This document shows, piece after piece, positions 1-6,595 of a stretch of DNA of 9,814 nucleotides (position 1 is its first letter; each line of letters opens with the position of its first letter). Source of the stretch: Nitrosotalea sp. (GTDB lineage: Archaea > Thermoproteota > Nitrososphaeria > Nitrososphaerales > Nitrosopumilaceae); NCBI GenBank assembly GCA_023252335.1, contig JAJPEA010000069.1, positions 1 through 9,814 of the forward strand. Reading direction: 5' to 3'. Under the pieces are notes generated by a model. The model was not told where the DNA came from. It saw only the letters and a program-made list of their open reading frames with translations, and ran no database searches. The position numbers and the translations under genes were made by a program.

Positions 1-1
1 G

Positions 2-76
2 ATAATGGCTGGTGTAATTGGCTTGGCAATTTTGTTTGTCAGGATTCATCCCAGTTTATCAAATATTAGATTGTGA
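2..76 (+). CDS. C-terminal end of a membrane protein (partial)
   Basis: An open frame enters from the left edge and ends at TGA 74-76. The visible 24 residues contain a hydrophobic stretch (MAGVIGLAILFV) followed by a short tail with arginines and a histidine (RIHPSLSNIRL). That pattern fits the last transmembrane helix of a membrane or surface-anchored protein whose body lies outside the window. The other plus-strand frames carry stops nearby. The piece is too short for any family assignment, and chance openness cannot be excluded. Confidence 0.4.
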   Translation: MMAGVIGLAILFVRIHPSLSNIRL

Positions 77-152
77 AAAGGGCTGTATTTTCTTGAATTA
101 TCAGTAAAAACAGTCTTCACACTTGTACATTCACCATACCCTCTAAAGTCAT

Positions 153-163
153 AAATTAAATAC
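153..163 (+). promoter_or_regulatory. TATA box of the 184 regulator gene (leaderless type)
   Basis: The AT-rich element AAATTAAATAC is centred about 25 bases upstream of the ATG at 184. Archaeal TATA boxes sit about 26 bases before the transcription start, so the transcript probably begins at or within a few bases of the ATG. There is no GGTGAT-type ribosome binding site before this ATG, which agrees with a leaderless mRNA. Confidence 0.5.
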
Positions 164-183
164 TTTTTAGAACAAGATTCTGC

Positions 184-504
184 ATGGCAGACTCGGGTTC
201 ACTTCTTCTTAGGGCATACGGTAGCTCACCCCAGATGAAGATCCTAGATTATCTCATGGACTTTCCAAAAAATGACTTTACACAAAAGGAGATAATTGAA
301 GCACTTGGAATGAGCAAGACTACGTTTTACAAATACTTTGACAATCTTGTTGATTTTGGCATGATAAGAATAAACAGAAGGATTGCAAATGCAAAGTTGT
401 ATTCAATTAATATGGACAGTCCTGTGGTTCAGGGAATGCGAAAAAACACTGATTATATTTCTGAGAAAATCGCAGATGGATCACCAAGATCGGTGTTCAG
501 ATAA
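184..504 (+). CDS. small winged helix-turn-helix transcriptional regulator
   Basis: This 106-residue protein has the layout of a stand-alone winged HTH (ArsR/MarR-like superfamily). A first helix covers about residues 16-28 (PQMKILDYLMDFP). The HTH follows at about 33-60 (TQKEIIEALGMSKTTFYKYFDNL, with TTFYKYF in the recognition helix). A beta wing covers about 61-76 (MIRINRRIANAKLYSIN), and a short C-terminal helix may serve dimerisation. No metal-binding cysteines or ligand domain are visible, so no signal can be named. The ATG at 184 is supported by the TATA box about 25 bases upstream. The gene is convergent with the surface-protein operon that ends at 558, so a role in controlling that operon is only a possibility. 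The wHTH fold is fairly sure; the target is unknown. Confidence 0.85.
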   Translation: MADSGSLLLRAYGSSPQMKILDYLMDFPKNDFTQKEIIEALGMSKTTFYKYFDNLVDFGMIRINRRIANAKLYSINMDSPVVQGMRKNTDYISEKIADGSPRSVFR

Positions 505-557
505 AGCGCAAGAAATAATGAAATTGTAATTATAGATTGATGTAAAAGTTTCATCTT

Positions 558-1628
558 CTAGCTCTCTTTGAAACGACGGAAATAGAATATCCAAAATCCA
601 ATAACTGCCGCTCCTACAAGTGACATTATTACGATTGACCGGAATAATGTTTGATCAGGCGGGATACACCCTACACATCCTGTGTAATTAGTCTTTAAAA
701 ATGAAGTTGAAATTGCAGGATATCCCTCAAGGAGATAATCATTTGCGTGTCCATCCACATCTATTGTACCAGAATTTGGTTTCTCAAGTGTTGTAATGTG
801 GTACTTGGAGTCTGCTGTAAAATCAATGTTAGAGATTATTGTATTATGTGGACTGTATGAAAGATCATTTTCACCATATGCAAATACTGTTACTGTTACT
901 TTATGTCCCGCATATCCGTATCCTGCAGTATCATCTAGAGTGTACGTAGGATCATAGAGTGTGTTCCATTGATCAATTGGATGACCTTCAAGCTGACTAG
1001 AGTCTATCAGATTTGATTTTACAAAATTATCTTGTTGTATTTCTTTTAATACATCATATGAATAAGGCAGTTGATTTTGTATCACTCCTAATGGAAAATT
1101 TATCTCAAGATTACCATATTGTTTGGTTGCAACCATGATTGGATCTTTGATATTAAATTCCACCCATGATAAATCAAAAATAGTTGGAGGATAGTCACTT
1201 CCAGACTTTAAGATGTAGTTTGTAAGAGTTGGCCTGAGTGTAACAAGGTAATCTATTGTTGCTTGCTTGTTATCGCCAGAAATTACGGATACATATTGCA
1301 GGGTCAAATGTGTAATGGTGGCAGTGGTATTTCCACGCACTGCAATATTGCGGTTTATTTGTTCCATAAATGACTTGATTGTAGGATTGTTATCAGAATC
1401 CTCGGTAAATGCTACAGTGACATTTCTTCCAGCCAAGTCAGTTTTTAGTTTACTCTCACTTGGATAATCTATCGTAATAGTCTTGGAAAATTTGAAGATT
1501 GGAGTCACAGGGTGCCCATTGATTGGCATGTATGCGTCTAGTTCAACTGATGCAAAAGCAGACCCAGTTCCAAGAACCAAAAATACTATGGAAAGCCCGG
1601 TAATTATGGAATGATGTAGTGTTTTCAT
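558..1628 (-). CDS. single-pass surface protein, short paralogue with CxxC
   Basis: This 356-residue protein has a signal peptide (residues 1-26, MKTLHHSII then a hydrophobic core ending AFA), a large extracellular domain, and one C-terminal helix at about 332-350 followed by the basic tail RRFKES. The ectodomain is clearly homologous to the product of 4752-5918. Shared features include V(E/D)LDA right after the signal peptide, the W-(N/Q)-x-L-(Y/F)-DP(T/S)Y block, GYGYAG/GWGYNG, an NTII..(I/T)(D/A)FTAD stretch, and IDVDGHAN/IQIDGHAN near the end. It differs by a C318-V-G-C321 motif just before the helix and by lacking a long cytoplasmic tail. I do not recognise a named family for the ectodomain. 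It is the last gene of a probable three-gene minus-strand operon, starting 6 bp after the 638-residue secreted protein. An outside-facing, membrane-anchored location is inferred. Confidence 0.85.
   Translation of the reverse strand: MKTLHHSIITGLSIVFLVLGTGSAFASVELDAYMPINGHPVTPIFKFSKTITIDYPSESKLKTDLAGRNVTVAFTEDSDNNPTIKSFMEQINRNIAVRGNTTATITHLTLQYVSVISGDNKQATIDYLVTLRPTLTNYILKSGSDYPPTIFDLSWVEFNIKDPIMVATKQYGNLEINFPLGVIQNQLPYSYDVLKEIQQDNFVKSNLIDSSQLEGHPIDQWNTLYDPTYTLDDTAGYGYAGHKVTVTVFAYGENDLSYSPHNTIISNIDFTADSKYHITTLEKPNSGTIDVDGHANDYLLEGYPAISTSFLKTNYTGCVGCIPPDQTLFRSIVIMSLVGAAVIGFWIFYFRRFKES
666..677 (-). other. CxxC motif in the 356-residue surface protein
   Basis: These codons encode C318-V-G-C321, placed about 10 residues outside the C-terminal membrane helix. 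The paralogue at 4752-5918 has no cysteine here. The motif could form a disulfide or bind a metal; the sequence does not decide which. Confidence 0.6.
1601..1628 (-). repeat. MKTLHxxII signal-peptide box, copy 1
   Basis: The first 28 bases of this gene (ATGAAAACACTACATCAT, then TCCATAATTA) closely match the starts of the genes at 3551 and 7996. The encoded N-terminus is MKTLHHSII. The proteins behind the three copies are otherwise different. Confidence 0.6.
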
Positions 1629-1634
1629 TTTAGA

Positions 1635-3551
1635 TCAAGGTGGTACAATGGGTAATGTCTCTGTGATTTTTTGTTTTCCGTAAATGAAATTTAGTGTGTA
1701 TTTGTTTTCTCCAAACTTGCCTGTTACGTTAATGGTGTAATGAAATGTTCCATTTGGCATTATATCACGCGCAGAAATTTGATCTGTTCTTGGACTCATG
1801 CTGTATGGATCTGAGATCTCTACAAATATCGGATATCCAGGTATTATCTTGCCAACGTTTCCTGTATACGTATTTGTCTCGTTAAAATATTCAGGTGTGC
1901 AAATTAGACATGTTGGAGATGAGTATATTGAACCACCTCCGCCTCCAGAGTATATAGTAAAACCAGATGTGGTGTTTTGAGCTCTCATGATTACGCTATT
2001 GGCAACACTTTGTATTTTACTGACAACTGTGAAATGCTGTATTGCAACATATCCCCACTCGTCACTAGCTATAATCGTATATGTTCCGACGGGTGGCATC
2101 TGAAATACACCGAGGGTGTAAAATCCATCAAATGAAACGTGATATCTAGCATCTCCAGTGAAATTACCGTTTGGAGTTTCCGAGATGTCCTTGTCACTTG
2201 ATGGCTCAAAGACATACTTGGTAACTTTTACAAGCATTGGGCAATTGTAAGTTCCATTTTCATACATCTGAAGCCGTTTTGCTTTTGTAACATTTTCAAG
2301 GGAATAATTTCCTTTATACACATCAATGCTCACTGGGTCAAGCTCGCACGGGCCCAATCCTTTCGCTGACCAGTTGTTTGATGAATCTTTCACTAGTACA
2401 TTTGGAGACGTGTTGTTCAATGTAATATCAATTCCAAGTGTTTGATTTGGTTTTATTCTTGTAGAATTTGTTGAAAGCAAGAGTTTTAGCGCATCAGAGC
2501 TTGTTTGATTTTTTGTATGCAGTATTTCTGTTATCGGCATGCTTGGGATGATCTTTTTTGCCCAGCCACGTTCAACAAGTTTCTGAGATGACTGGAGCGT
2601 CACACATGCAGTAGAATTATTGCGTGATTTGATCACCAGTTCATGGCCCAATTCACAATGTAATCTTTTAGCGTTACCAGTGAAAGATTCATTGTAATTC
2701 GCAAAATTGTGTAGTACAGTCAGATTAGTTGATAGTGGAGGAGAAAGAGCATTTGGATTATTGATGGCCTGCCAGACAAATACGTTCACCACATAATTTC
2801 CTGCCTTGGTCGGAGTCCACGAAACACTTGGGCTAAATGTTTGAGCTGGAAGCAACAGCCCTGATATCGATGAGAGAGACTCTACATTCTTGTTTTCATC
2901 CAAGATTTGGACGATGTATGCAAAGGTTTGGTTTCGGATAGTAACATTGTCAAGTTTTGATCCAATCCGAATCTGTTTATTGACTAGCATAGTTTTCGGC
3001 TCCTTTCCCTCATTGTCGGTGATATTGATTCCAGAGGCAGGAACTCTTTCAAATGGAGGACATGATGTCCCAATGAAGGCAGTTGTTGTGGTCCCATGGT
3101 TTGTCGCATTCAATGGCCAAGATGTTGTACCTGCATATCTTGCCGTAAGTGTGTCACCATAACTTACATGTATGACATCCTGTGTTGACTGACCTTCAGA
3201 TATTGTAACAGTTCCTTTGAATATTCCAGAATTGACCGTTGTTTCATAGGCCGTAATTTCTATGCCTTTTTTGTCAGAATCAGACCATACCGATATGGTA
3301 ACATGGTCTATTGATGTACTGGACTTGTTTGCACTAGGATCTGCGACAGTTATGGTTGTTTTTTTTGGTACCTGACCTAGCGAGAGCATCTTTCCAGTGT
3401 CATAATAATAACAGCTCATATTCTCCGTGAAATAATTTGGATGATCAAAGTATATTGTGGATGTGGTTTCATTTTGAGCAGATATCGTATTGAAATGAAA
3501 AAGTATTACGACTGTCAACGCTGCAATTATTGTAAGATGTAGTGTTTTCAT
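1635..3551 (-). CDS. large secreted multi-domain (Ig-like) glycoprotein
   Basis: This is a 638-residue exported protein. A signal peptide covers residues 1-25 (ending TISA). An Ig-like beta-sandwich covers about 30-160 (ITVADPSAN, VWSDSDKKGIEI, ETTVNSGIFKG, YGDTLTARY), a repeat type typical of surface proteins in this phylum. A second Ig-like domain lies at about 188-281 (FAYIVQILDENKNV, SVSWTPTKAGNYVV). A cysteine-bearing stretch follows at about 299-330 (C299, ELVIKS, C316, LVERGW), and another beta-rich domain at about 355-510. After the five-glycine run at 536-540 comes a C-terminal beta domain carrying C548-L-I-C551. About 20 or more N-x-S/T sequons suggest heavy N-glycosylation. There is no C-terminal helix or PEF motif, so it is probably released or held by partners. 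Its ATG overlaps the stop of the Cdc48-N-like gene by 4 bp and it ends 6 bp before the 356-residue surface gene. The binding target is unknown. Confidence 0.85.
   Translation of the reverse strand: MKTLHLTIIAALTVVILFHFNTISAQNETTSTIYFDHPNYFTENMSCYYYDTGKMLSLGQVPKKTTITVADPSANKSSTSIDHVTISVWSDSDKKGIEITAYETTVNSGIFKGTVTISEGQSTQDVIHVSYGDTLTARYAGTTSWPLNATNHGTTTTAFIGTSCPPFERVPASGINITDNEGKEPKTMLVNKQIRIGSKLDNVTIRNQTFAYIVQILDENKNVESLSSISGLLLPAQTFSPSVSWTPTKAGNYVVNVFVWQAINNPNALSPPLSTNLTVLHNFANYNESFTGNAKRLHCELGHELVIKSRNNSTACVTLQSSQKLVERGWAKKIIPSMPITEILHTKNQTSSDALKLLLSTNSTRIKPNQTLGIDITLNNTSPNVLVKDSSNNWSAKGLGPCELDPVSIDVYKGNYSLENVTKAKRLQMYENGTYNCPMLVKVTKYVFEPSSDKDISETPNGNFTGDARYHVSFDGFYTLGVFQMPPVGTYTIIASDEWGYVAIQHFTVVSKIQSVANSVIMRAQNTTSGFTIYSGGGGGSIYSSPTCLICTPEYFNETNTYTGNVGKIIPGYPIFVEISDPYSMSPRTDQISARDIMPNGTFHYTINVTGKFGENKYTLNFIYGKQKITETLPIVPP
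1899..1910 (-). other. CxxC motif in the 638-residue secreted protein
   Basis: These codons encode C548-L-I-C551, just after the glycine run. It parallels the C-V-G-C motif of the next gene in the operon, raising the possibility of a shared disulfide or metal site. That link is inference. Confidence 0.55.
3524..3551 (-). repeat. MKTLHxxII signal-peptide box, copy 2
   Basis: The start of the 638-residue gene (ATGAAAACACTACAT, then CTTACAATAATTG) encodes MKTLHLTII. The first 15 bases are identical to copy 1 at 1601-1628 and the remainder is very similar. Confidence 0.6.
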
Positions 3552-4636
3552 TTTTCTCTGAGAGATATCTTAAACTGCCAAGGACCTCCATGAATTGCAA
3601 ATTTCTGGTCAAGAGGAGACATGGGCGTCATCATCACCTTTGTCTGATTTTTTTCTCTTGGAATCGTCTCCTGAGGCATTGGCCGTTTGCTAATGTCCCA
3701 CATTAGTTGCTCAATTGATATTGTCAATTCACGTGCTTGCACATCAAGTGCAGGAGTCAAGATGCATGATACGTCTGAAAAATTATAGCTAGTTTTTCCC
3801 CACAATGAATTCCCAAATTGTGCGCCTCCCATAGACCCACCAAATCCATTGAGCAGGTATTGATTTCCAAGGTCATCCCATGCTCGAATTGTAGGAGTGC
3901 ACATTCCACTAGTCCAATCCTCCTGATGTGCTATGATGTTTTTTACATACATTCGAAGTTTCATGTAATTGTCATATGATTCGATTGCTGATAGTGTTGC
4001 CTCAAAATCATCACCTTGGATTTTTTGTACCACTGGTATGACACTGTTGAGATTACCGCCAGACATCATCATGCGATGTAAATGCTCTGGCGTTTTGTCA
4101 GAAATCTCCACTTGTGTGTCCTTGTCAATTATCCACACTTGAGAGTCAGGCATTCCATCTATTACAAAAAATCCTCGAGTGTTTTTTGGATCGACCTGTT
4201 TTCCCATTATACGATCTCCCTTTGATACTACTAGTTGCCCTTCTAACCAATCAAGAGGGTAGTCTTTTTTTCCAGCATCATCAGGCATGTAAAGCGGTTT
4301 TACCACGATTTTGTTTGCTTTTCTCGCACTTGATTTTTCTACCTGTACTAGATTTCCGGAATGAAAATTTAACAGATTAGAGTATGTCAAATTACTTGTT
4401 TTGATTATAGGCATGTTTTTGCTTGATTCGTCTAGAAAAACAAAATTCTGTTCATTTTGTTTATCATAGTTATCATCTAGTGGAAGACAAAAAGCATGTG
4501 TTGTTTTCCCTCCAGTTATTTTTACAATGTCGTCTTTTTGTATTCCAAGTTCTTGCATGTGTGTTTTTTTCATCCTTATTCTGGTTTTTTCTGCATCATC
4601 AGGATGAGGTACTTGAACTCGAAAAAATCTAGTCAT
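3548..4636 (-). CDS. Cdc48/VAT N-domain-like protein lacking the AAA+ ATPase
   Basis: This 362-residue protein has no signal peptide and no membrane helix, so it is probably cytoplasmic. Residues 3-100 resemble the double-psi beta-barrel of archaeal VAT/Cdc48 (RIRMKKTHMQELGI, DDIVKITGGKTT, then an IKTSNLTYSNL...GNLVQVEK strand pair). Residues 105-181 resemble the second N subdomain (VVKPLY, LEGQLVVSKGDRIMG, FFVIDG, WIIDKDTQVEIS). In Cdc48 these domains bind substrates and adaptors. Here no Walker A or B follows. Instead, residues about 205-360 form an unrecognised beta-rich domain (LRMYVKNI, W253-D-D-L-G, GGSMGGAQFGNS, LTISIEQLMW, FAIHGGPWQFKISL), probably a beta-sandwich. It is the first gene of a probable operon whose next two products are exported, an unusual pairing. 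The N-domain homology is fairly strong; a role as adaptor, scaffold or decoy is inferred. There is no obvious ribosome binding site before the ATG. Confidence 0.8.
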   Translation of the reverse strand: MTRFFRVQVPHPDDAEKTRIRMKKTHMQELGIQKDDIVKITGGKTTHAFCLPLDDNYDKQNEQNFVFLDESSKNMPIIKTSNLTYSNLLNFHSGNLVQVEKSSARKANKIVVKPLYMPDDAGKKDYPLDWLEGQLVVSKGDRIMGKQVDPKNTRGFFVIDGMPDSQVWIIDKDTQVEISDKTPEHLHRMMMSGGNLNSVIPVVQKIQGDDFEATLSAIESYDNYMKLRMYVKNIIAHQEDWTSGMCTPTIRAWDDLGNQYLLNGFGGSMGGAQFGNSLWGKTSYNFSDVSCILTPALDVQARELTISIEQLMWDISKRPMPQETIPREKNQTKVMMTPMSPLDQKFAIHGGPWQFKISLREK

Positions 4637-4725
4637 GATATGATGTACTGGATTGACATGGCTAAAAAAATTGTGTAGATTTGTTCTAGCTTTGCCTACA
4701 TGATTGAGTGTTCCACAGATACCGC

Positions 4726-4735
4726 TTTAATTAAA
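4726..4735 (-). promoter_or_regulatory. possible promoter element for the Cdc48-N-like operon
   Basis: The palindromic AT-rich block TTTAATTAAA lies in the 115-base gap between 4637 and 4751. If it is the TATA box, the leader would be about 70 bases. A poorer alternative is the T-run at about 4662-4673, which would give a nearly leaderless start at 4636. Read-through from the 388-residue gene upstream is also possible, since no strong terminator is seen in the gap. Confidence 0.3.
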
Positions 4736-4751
4736 CACCATGCATCATCGT

Positions 4752-5918
4752 TCAAATTGCTGATCTTTTGACTTTCTTTTCTTCAGAGTTGTTCTTGTTT
4801 TCATCAAATCTGTCTGCCCAGTGTTTTCTCTCTTCGTATTGGAATGCAGGATGCTGTACTGTGTCTTTTTCCTTGTTTAATGATTCTTTCATCTTCTTGT
4901 TACTCCACACAAATATTCCTATTGCAACAACTATACCAAAGCCTGCCATTGCATAGATCATTTGAATTGACAAACCAGTAGATGGTGTTAGATTGACATC
5001 ATCTGATTGTGGAGTTGTAGTAAAGGTCATCTGGCCTTGCAATACTGTAAGATTTGCATGTCCGTCAATCTGAATCGTTGCAGAGCTTGCATGTTGTACT
5101 GTCTGGATCTCATAGTTCTTGTCCGCGGTAAAATCCGCTGTATTGATTATAGTGTTTTGTGCAACTCCAATAAGACTTTCACCCACAGTATAAGTTGTAA
5201 TTGCAATCTTGCTTCCATTATACCCCCATCCACTTGTCTCAGTTATTATGTATGAAGGATCAAACAGGTGCTGCCAGTTAGATACAGGTTGCTTTACAAG
5301 TGAACTTGAATCAATTAAATCTTGGTCTAGTAGTTGTTGTGAGTGCAAATCCGTAATATCCAAGTTTGGCAATATCTTATTTACAACTCCTTCAAGTCTA
5401 CCAATGTCCACATCACCATATTTTGTTGTCTTGATCACAACTGGTCCACTAAGAGAGATTCCCATCCATCCAGCATCAATAACAGTTGTGTCGCCAGAAT
5501 ATTTTCCTACAGTGTAATTTGATATAGTTGGCACCAATGTTAAACTGTAATCAATAGTTGCTGAATTGTTGTTCCCTACTATTGATGCATGATAGTCTAC
5601 AGTCATATCTGTTATTCTAGTTGGAGTTTTGAGTTCGTGTGCCAGGTTGTTATTTACCCGACTAATTAGAGCCTTCACAGAAGGATTTGATGAATCAGCC
5701 AAAAATGAAATACTTTTGTTTTGTTGCGATAAAAGATCTCTTAATTTTCCTCCATTGTGATAATCTACAAATGCAGTCTCTACAAACCTAAACGTGGGTT
5801 TTTCTGGAATGCCTTTTGAGCTTAATTCTGCATCAAGGTCTACTGCATAAACAGGCAAACCTCCCAATATGAGAAACATCATAGAAAAGCCAAGTGTAAA
5901 TGATAACCTACTTGTCAT
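4752..5918 (-). CDS. single-pass surface protein, long paralogue with charged cytoplasmic tail
   Basis: From the ATG at 5918 this is a 388-residue protein. It has a signal peptide (1-25, MTSRLSFTLGF to VYA), an ectodomain (26-317), one helix at about 318-338 (IQMIYAMAGFGIVVAIGIFVW), then a 50-residue charged tail rich in K, E, D, R and N. The ectodomain is homologous to the protein at 558-1628, but this copy has no ectodomain cysteine pair and its tail is about 45 residues longer. The start is chosen because GGTGAT sits 7 bases before this ATG and the result is a standard signal peptide. Upstream in-frame starts (ATG 5951, TTG 5960) would add MDIFISLVIYH in front. The gene is divergent from the regulator/protease pair and shares its control region. 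The family is not recognised. Topology implies an external sensor or adhesion domain with an internal tail. Confidence 0.85.
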   Translation of the reverse strand: MTSRLSFTLGFSMMFLILGGLPVYAVDLDAELSSKGIPEKPTFRFVETAFVDYHNGGKLRDLLSQQNKSISFLADSSNPSVKALISRVNNNLAHELKTPTRITDMTVDYHASIVGNNNSATIDYSLTLVPTISNYTVGKYSGDTTVIDAGWMGISLSGPVVIKTTKYGDVDIGRLEGVVNKILPNLDITDLHSQQLLDQDLIDSSSLVKQPVSNWQHLFDPSYIITETSGWGYNGSKIAITTYTVGESLIGVAQNTIINTADFTADKNYEIQTVQHASSATIQIDGHANLTVLQGQMTFTTTPQSDDVNLTPSTGLSIQMIYAMAGFGIVVAIGIFVWSNKKMKESLNKEKDTVQHPAFQYEERKHWADRFDENKNNSEEKKVKRSAI

Positions 5919-5925
5919 GTGGTAT

Positions 5926-5931
5926 ATCACC
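5926..5931 (-). promoter_or_regulatory. ribosome binding site deciding the 5918 start
   Basis: On the minus strand this is GGTGAT, a perfect match to the archaeal anti-Shine-Dalgarno (AUCACC) with 7 bases to the ATG. It favours 5918 over the in-frame starts at 5951 and 5960, which lie upstream of it. Confidence 0.65.
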
Positions 5932-5941
5932 AAAGAAATGA

Positions 5942-5947
5942 ATATAT
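5942..5947 (+). promoter_or_regulatory. TATA element for the regulator/protease genes
   Basis: ATATAT is centred about 30 bases before the ATG at 5975, giving a transcript with a leader of only a few bases. No ribosome binding site is seen before that ATG. The element lies inside the left arm of the inverted repeat, so binding there would block TBP. Confidence 0.45.
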
Positions 5948-5958
5948 CCATTGTTTGC

Positions 5959-5967
5959 AAATATATT
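5959..5967 (-). promoter_or_regulatory. TATA box for the 388-residue surface protein
   Basis: On the minus strand this reads AATATATTT. With a start about 26 bases downstream, transcription would begin near 5937 and give a leader of about 19 bases containing the GGTGAT site. It sits in the spacer of the inverted repeat. Confidence 0.5.
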
Positions 5968-5974
5968 GTTAAAA

Positions 5975-6595
5975 ATGGATATATCCACTCATGATAAAAC
6001 CTCCTTGGAATTATTCAAGATACTAGTCAACCAAGGCCCAATTACCCTCTATTCTGTCAATACTAGTTCCAAACTACCAATCGGGACAATCCACAGACAT
6101 TTCAAGGAGATGGTAGAGACAGAAAAAATAATGGCATATGAATCATCAAAGTCAGGCAGAAAAAAGATTGCATATGGTCCCACAGTTTATGGTTTTGTCT
6201 ATTTTTACAGGATGGACAGTCAGATAAGAAAAAATCTCGATTCTTATTTTGACAACTGGACTGGAAGAGAAAAATTTGTAAAAGATTTGGAAAAATCTGG
6301 ATTTGACAGAACAAAACTAATGTCAGACAAAAAAATGTCAAAAAAGACGTTTGCCAAGTTTGTCTATTTTCATGCAGGAGTTGAGGACCAGCTATACCAC
6401 CTGGTGCAAAATCTAAATGAAGTGCACAGGGACATTAGATGGTTTATTGGAGGATTTCTTCTAGTTAGAAAAAGAGAATTCATGGAGTTGCAAGAGGAAT
6501 TGATTACAGAGATGCCAGGATTACGAAATGATATATCAAAATTTTTAGAAATCATGATAGATTCGTATCAAAACCTAAAGAAGATGAACAAATAG
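5975..6595 (+). CDS. winged helix-turn-helix regulator with helical C-terminal domain
   Basis: From the ATG at 5975 this is a 206-residue protein. A winged HTH occupies about residues 8-72: helix 1 (LELFKILVNQGP), a second helix, a recognition helix (PIGTIHRHFKEMVETEKI), and a basic wing (SKSGRKKIAYGPT). The rest (about 73-206) is mostly helical and charged, with a YFYRM stretch, VEDQLYHLVQNLNEVHRDIRW and a final amphipathic helix. This is probably a dimerisation or signal-receiving domain; no membrane helix is seen. An upstream in-frame TTG at 5951 would add 8 residues but is less likely than the ATG. The gene lies in the same frame as the protease ORF that follows, separated only by the TAG at 6593-6595. 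It probably controls itself and the divergent surface protein through the inverted repeat at 5942-5984 (inference). Confidence 0.85.
   Translation: MDISTHDKTSLELFKILVNQGPITLYSVNTSSKLPIGTIHRHFKEMVETEKIMAYESSKSGRKKIAYGPTVYGFVYFYRMDSQIRKNLDSYFDNWTGREKFVKDLEKSGFDRTKLMSDKKMSKKTFAKFVYFHAGVEDQLYHLVQNLNEVHRDIRWFIGGFLLVRKREFMELQEELITEMPGLRNDISKFLEIMIDSYQNLKKMNK

Larger units (their letters stand above)
5942..5984. promoter_or_regulatory. 11-bp inverted repeat, candidate operator between divergent genes
   Basis: The left arm ATATATCCATT (5942-5952) and right arm AATGGATATAT (5974-5984) are perfect reverse complements separated by 21 bases. Their centres are 32 bases apart, about three helical turns, so both arms face one side of the DNA. 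The left arm covers the likely TATA element of the plus-strand regulator, and the right arm contains its ATG. A dimeric winged-HTH protein, most simply the regulator encoded next door, could bind here and control both directions. Confidence 0.55.

Noticed and set aside
539..557. Short GATG...CATC hairpin between the convergent genes as a terminator
   Set aside because: The stem is only about four pairs with an AT loop and no clear T-run follows, so it cannot be told from chance.
5919..5960. Upstream starts (ATG 5951, TTG 5960) for the 388-residue surface protein
   Set aside because: They lie upstream of a perfect GGTGAT site spaced 7 bases from the ATG at 5918, and would put an extra hydrophobic stretch before an already complete signal peptide. 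The predicted transcript would also start after them.
5951..5974. In-frame TTG start extending the plus-strand regulator by 8 residues
   Set aside because: The ATG at 5975 is a better start, sits about 30 bases after a TATA element, and gives an N-terminus leading straight into the HTH. The extension would lie over the promoter.
6102..6555. Minus-strand open frames opposite the regulator
   Set aside because: They are phenylalanine-, serine- and leucine-rich mirror readings of a well-supported gene, with no promoter, ribosome site or recognisable domain.
6593..6595. TAG as a pyrrolysine codon
   Set aside because: Pyrrolysine use is known in methanogens and a few other lineages, not expected in Nitrososphaerota, and nothing in the window encodes its machinery. 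Coupling at TTG, a split fusion or ordinary readthrough is more likely.
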